Position numbers and translations under genes: made by a program. A DNA stretch of 64,000 nucleotides from Pomphorhynchus laevis (Eukaryota; Acanthocephala; Palaeacanthocephala; Echinorhynchida; Pomphorhynchidae): assembly GCA_012934845.2 (NCBI GenBank), contig WNNJ02000839.1, positions 1 through 64,000 on the forward strand, written 5' to 3'. Positions 52,801-58,800 of the stretch are shown here, piece after piece (within the stretch, counting starts at the first letter, position 1; each line of letters begins with the position of its first letter). The notes under the pieces are model-generated. The model was not told the origin of the DNA. It did no database searches and was given only the letters and a program-made list of their open reading frames with translations.

Positions 52801-55800
52801 GATATCTGCCAATTATCAAAAAATTATGTTGGTCTGTACCAAACGTAATCCAAAGATTGCTCTCTGAAAATGATAATTTCGTGATTTCAATTGCTGATCT
52901 CAAACAATATGGAATATTCTAACAAATATCGGCCCAGATTACGGCTACTTTGTCAATGAATCCAAAATCCAGATCTTGTCAGACAAAACAATCAGCAAAG
53001 AGCTATTTCCAAGCTTCATAATAATTTCTTAACATCTGGTATCGAGATTCTTAGCATTCCCGCCTAAACACCTGCTCATGCTTCGACCTTTACTCAATCG
53101 AAAATCAATAAGCGGGTTGCCAGAGTCAAGTGGCTAAGCGGAGTACTAAAGTTGATCCACAGATTCTATATGTTGGACTAACTAAATCAGTTCAAACGAA
53201 ATGGAGCTAGTATATGCGTACAATCTTTGCAATGAATTCGTTGTGCTCGAGCTTGAATCAATAATAAACCAAGAATTACTACAGGTAATATTAAAAGAGA
53301 TAGACTATAGATAAAACATGATATCGTCCTCGTATTTTAAGTTAGTTAGATTAGAAATATTCAATACGGTGTTTATAGCTTCCGTAGAATACGACAGTTC
53401 ACAAACATTATGCCATGCCCACGATACCGCATGCGAGGTAACGAGTTCCGTAAAATTCAGGATACTACATTGCGCGGCTTACAACTGACACAATCACATC
53501 CTTTCGAAACAATAAATCCCTCTCATTGGAACATGCGATTGCGATTAAAAAATGCAGCTTTCTGAAAATCCGACACTATGCAATACGTGTTGTGATGGCG
53601 AATATCAAATTCGAAGTTTGCCACATTGTCGTAATTGAACCTACATTGCTTGATGCACTGTCAAAATTCACAATGGAAGCAACCACAACGACATAAGAAT
53701 CAAATGCCAAATACAACTCTTTTATTATACTATCAAAAAAGATTTTTTGCATGATACCATCATTTCTTGTATCAGAATTTGAGCAGACATTTCTCGATGC
53801 CACTTTTTTCTCAGAGGTTGCTCTATCGTTGCCTGAAGCACATATTCTTCCTTCCAATATAATGAGTCCAGGACGCTGAATTGAACAGGGCTCATTCGTT
53901 CCATTTGTATTTTCGACTGTAGTTAAGGTTGATAACAACACGTGAAGATTAATCAAAACTATTGCTGCCGCGATGTAGCAAAGCTCTTTCAGTTATTCTC
54001 CTAAACAATTTATAAACATATCTAATGTATCATTAGACAATAAAGATAAAGGTTCCCTTTGCACTCACACGTGCATCTTTAGATTATATGTGCTCGAGAA
54101 GATCAACCAAAATACGGTCCGTTTTAGGATAGACTGTTGTCCAAACCTTGCAAAAGCATCATTACTGTGCATTCGAGTTTCAAATCAAGTAAATTAACTT
54201 GATTCAAATCACTCAGTCCACCCAATGCTTATTTCAATGCTTATTGTGAATACAATTATTATAACGTTTTAATAATATTACTCAAATTTGAGGCACATTC
54301 GCTTTAACCTATTGCATCGTATATTTTAATAAATAATTCAAAATATATTATAATATATTTATGCTTAATATATATTAATTTATAATATTAAAATTATATA
54401 TAATTAATAATATATTTGATAACATAATTTCATATTAATTATGATTACATATCAATTGATGATTATCAATTATTAACGATATCATATGATTATATAACGT
54501 CATCAACTAATAACAATAATTTATCAATTGAATTATTGTAAATATAATTTACAATCACAATTAAAATTATTATTCAATTATAGAATCACTATAATTACAA
54601 AAATTACATTAGACAGTAATTAATGTCTGATAGCATGCACTTATATAAAAAGGTGATTAGAAACTTTCGACAGCATTTTGCTGGCAATCACGATTTTCAT
54701 TTAGCAAAATTAAATGTTTACAAATTTTTAATTTATGCAAGAAATTTATGTTTAAATGTAATAATCGTTGTGTTAAGCATAATAAAATAATTCAAATGTG
54801 AAAAGCAAATAAACCTTAAATTTATCCGACGTTAAACCTTGCCCTTCTACTTTATTTACAATGATTTTATATTTTCAAAAACAGCAGCTATGAGACAATT
54901 TTAAAGAAGTGCGCGAAATATGTCAAAATGTTTCCCATCTACTGAGTTCGTACGCATTTTTAAGAAATCAGACTTAATCTCTCTGTTCCTTTTTTTTAAT
55001 ATACATTATATTTTATATTATACTTCCTTTTCAATGATTTTGACATCCTTATAATGATATTTGAAATTATTCTAGGGAACTCTGCAAATGTGGATTGACA
55101 TTTTCCCATCTGATTTTAAAACTCCAATTCCACCGTGTGTTTGCATTGATCCGCGAAAACCCAAAACGTTTATTTATTTTATCAATGGTATTTCACTATT
55201 TTTATTTTGTCCTTTAGATATTACCTGAAAGTAATCGTATGGAATGTGAGAACAAATCTAAAATTATTAAAAATGCTATCAGGCGAAGATGCACCCGATA
55301 TATTCATAAGAGGTATAGTGGACGGTGCCACGGAAAGTGTTCAATGCACCGATATCCATTATAGGTAATCGTCTTAATAAAATCTTAATTGGAGTTCTAA
55401 AATGTTCTTGCCGTAATTTGTTATTCACCTATTTATATAATTTGTGCAGATGAATAGATAATGAACTCGTACTTTCTCCATGCATTACAACGGTTTCTCG
55501 ATTTGCCTTCACGACGTATATTATCACTTTATTAATGTCGATAAAGTATATGTAATATTAAATTAAAAAATACTTTAAAGAGGTTTTTAAATTTTAAGTT
55601 CAAAGCCGCTATACATTTATCAAGTGTTTATGCCTATTATAACGTAAACTGTTGTAATAAAAATATCTAGCCGGTAACTGTTCTGTATGAATCATATCAA
55701 TATTTGCACAACTTTTTATATATCGTATTATTCATATCACAATTTTTTTAATAGACTTGCCCAAAATCTTTTACAATATATTAATAATTTAAATAACATC

Positions 55801-58800
55801 AATTTCATCATCCTTCCATCCCATCCCTATTTTCTGTGGGGTCCCACAAGATTAAGCCCAATGTCTCCTGATTTTCTCTCTTCTGTTTAGCAATCTATCT
55901 TCGTTTATCAAACCTTACTCCTTTAACTTCATGCAATATGCTGTTGACATACTAAACGATGCTCATGCACTCGCCCATCGCATACACGATATCGTCATTT
56001 CTGCTTCAAACTGTCTTTCTTCTATCTACAAACGTTTCTCCCATCTTCGTAAAAATAAATCTATTTTTATTTTAAAACTGTCTATGGAATTTTTGTGGAA
56101 TTTTTCAAAATATTTTGAAAACTTTTTTCGTAGCTTTGCATCGATGAGAATGCTATCGAACATTAAAAAGAGCCAATTATCATACATTTTATGTGACTTT
56201 CTGTAACGCTTGAGTTAGTGATGTGAGTTAAGCATGTGATGGCTTATCTCATCGCTTACCCATTGCCAATTAAATTGTATATTTGTGAAACTATTATTTT
56301 ATGTAAATGTTAAATATAAATTGTAAAAGCTATTTTTTATTTTTTAAAATAATAAATTAATAGCAAATTTTGTATTTTTATATTTTGTGAATTGTAATAT
56401 TTAAGTAATTCATTATTTCCATAATTTTATTGATATTATTAAAATAATTTATTATTTTTATAATCAAATGAATTAATAATCAAATTAATATAATTTAATA
56501 ATTTCATTTACTTATAAAAACAATATATCAACAATATAATTATTACTAAGATTATATTTTCTTATAACTTTAAACATTATTTAAGCAAAGTTTGCAAATT
56601 CGATCAAACTTTAAACATTATTGCAAATTCGACTTTTAAATTTCAAAGTCACTGTATGTGTTATAAAATTCACATTTAATATTACGAGAGATAATCATTG
56701 AAGATAACCATAATTTTCAAATCAGATCAGCTAACTGAGTCTACGTATTTTATATTATTTATAAATTAGAAATAATGCTAAAAAATTAAAATAATTAAAT
56801 TATAAATAATTAATAATTATTATATAAGATTTTATAAGATTTATATCAAGTTAAAATTTAAAATTGAAATTTAAAATAAAAGCCAATTCTTATGAATTGA
56901 CTAATATTTATAAAATACGGTGCATTAGAGTAAAGATCAGAAGTCATCATGAAGAACTGCTATGTTATCAGGTATCAGCACCTATCTCTCTACCGAACAT
57001 AGCAGCGGACCAAATACATGCTAATGACGTATTTTCTCTGATGAGATTTATTTATCTATTATAATATTCTAATACATAGTATATTATTTAGTATACTATT
57101 ATTTAGTCACTATTATTTTGTATAGTAACCTAGTTTAAAATATGTGTCTGTCATATTATTTAAATGATTTTGAAGAAAGCCAATATCATTACAAATTGTT
57201 GCAATTCTTAAAATTTCATTATTTAATGTATTATATTTTATATTATATGGTATGCATGAATGCTCATGCAAAAATATGTTTCTTGTAAATTTAAATATGT
57301 CATCTTTACGATATAAATTAATAGTAGTTTTAGTTAATGTTAATTTAATGTTCATATCTAGGTATACACCTTCTTTATCATTAATATTGGTTTTGTTAAG
57401 AATGAGGCTACCTGGATAAATTTTTTCGCTCATTGAATAAAAAGTTTAAGTTAAATATACATATATCATCAATGTATCGAAATATATTTCATATCTTTAT
57501 ATAATTATATTTATAATTAGATTTTTCTTTATATTTTAGATTTATATTTTTACACAGTTATGAACAAATTCAAATTCAATATTAGCTTTATATATCATTA
57601 ACATATCGAAATATTTATTTCATACTTTATATTCTTTAGATTAATTTTTTAATAAAAATAAATCAACTATAATTGAAAAGACGATATCTTTGATAGCTAA
57701 TATCAGGTTCGCTTAAATGGCTTTTTACAGTCCAATGACAATTATTTAGAATTTTTACATCGGAATTAGCAAAGAATAAAATAAAAAAATAATTTTAGAT
57801 TTAAGTAGAATATGCTGGTATTTTCAAAAATTGATTATAATCAATAACTAATGATTAATTGATTATGGATCATATATAATGTTCACTGATTGTAATCTAT
57901 TTAAATTCCCTATTATAGCGTCGCTGTAGTAATATGAACAATATACATGTGATGTTTATTTTTCAATTATCTAACTTTTAACAAATTTGACAATATCAAA
58001 TAATTCTTTTCTCGATGTTTTATTCAATAAAAGCTTTTAACAACTTGTTCTTTTCCAAAAGGAAGTGAAACGCTTGTATACAAATTAAAAGTTAATTATA
58101 TAGATATAATTATATAAATGAATTTCTCATTTTAAATCATTTCGTAATTATATAAAAACTAACTTTTAATAAATATTAATTTTGATAATAATTGGAATAA
58201 ACTAAAGCATAAATTATTTCAATAATTCATTGACACCAGTATAAATTAAAAACTACATGCGATATTTAGATATTATATTTATATTTTCCTTTTTTTATTA
58301 AAAATAAATATTGATATGCACTCAAAATGTTGATTAAAGCATTTACTTTTGTGATTATTCAGGTGCATAGATGGCCAAGGGAATTATAACTGGCGATTTA
58401 TATTCGAAGTCCAAGTTTTATCTTGTGAAATGAGTTTTCTAAAAATGAAAAGGGTATGTACAAACATTTGCACAAATTGTTAATAACAAAAGCAGTCTTG
58501 TTTAGTTCATTTTTATACGTGAGATTTGATTATAATTTCATGACATTATCTTCATTTCAATACATGTATAGCAGCAGCATTTGATCAGCTAATTACACAT
58601 ACTTTCGAGAAAATAAGTGATATTTTTAGTTATTTGAAAGCGAGTAAATTTATAAAAATTATGGTATTCAAATAATTTTATTTTAAATATTTAAAATTAA
58701 TTTAATTAAAAATTTATGGAATTTTTGCATCGATGGGTTGCTAGCAAACATTTTAAGAGCCCATTACCATACGCTTTTATGTGGCTATTTATATCGGTTG

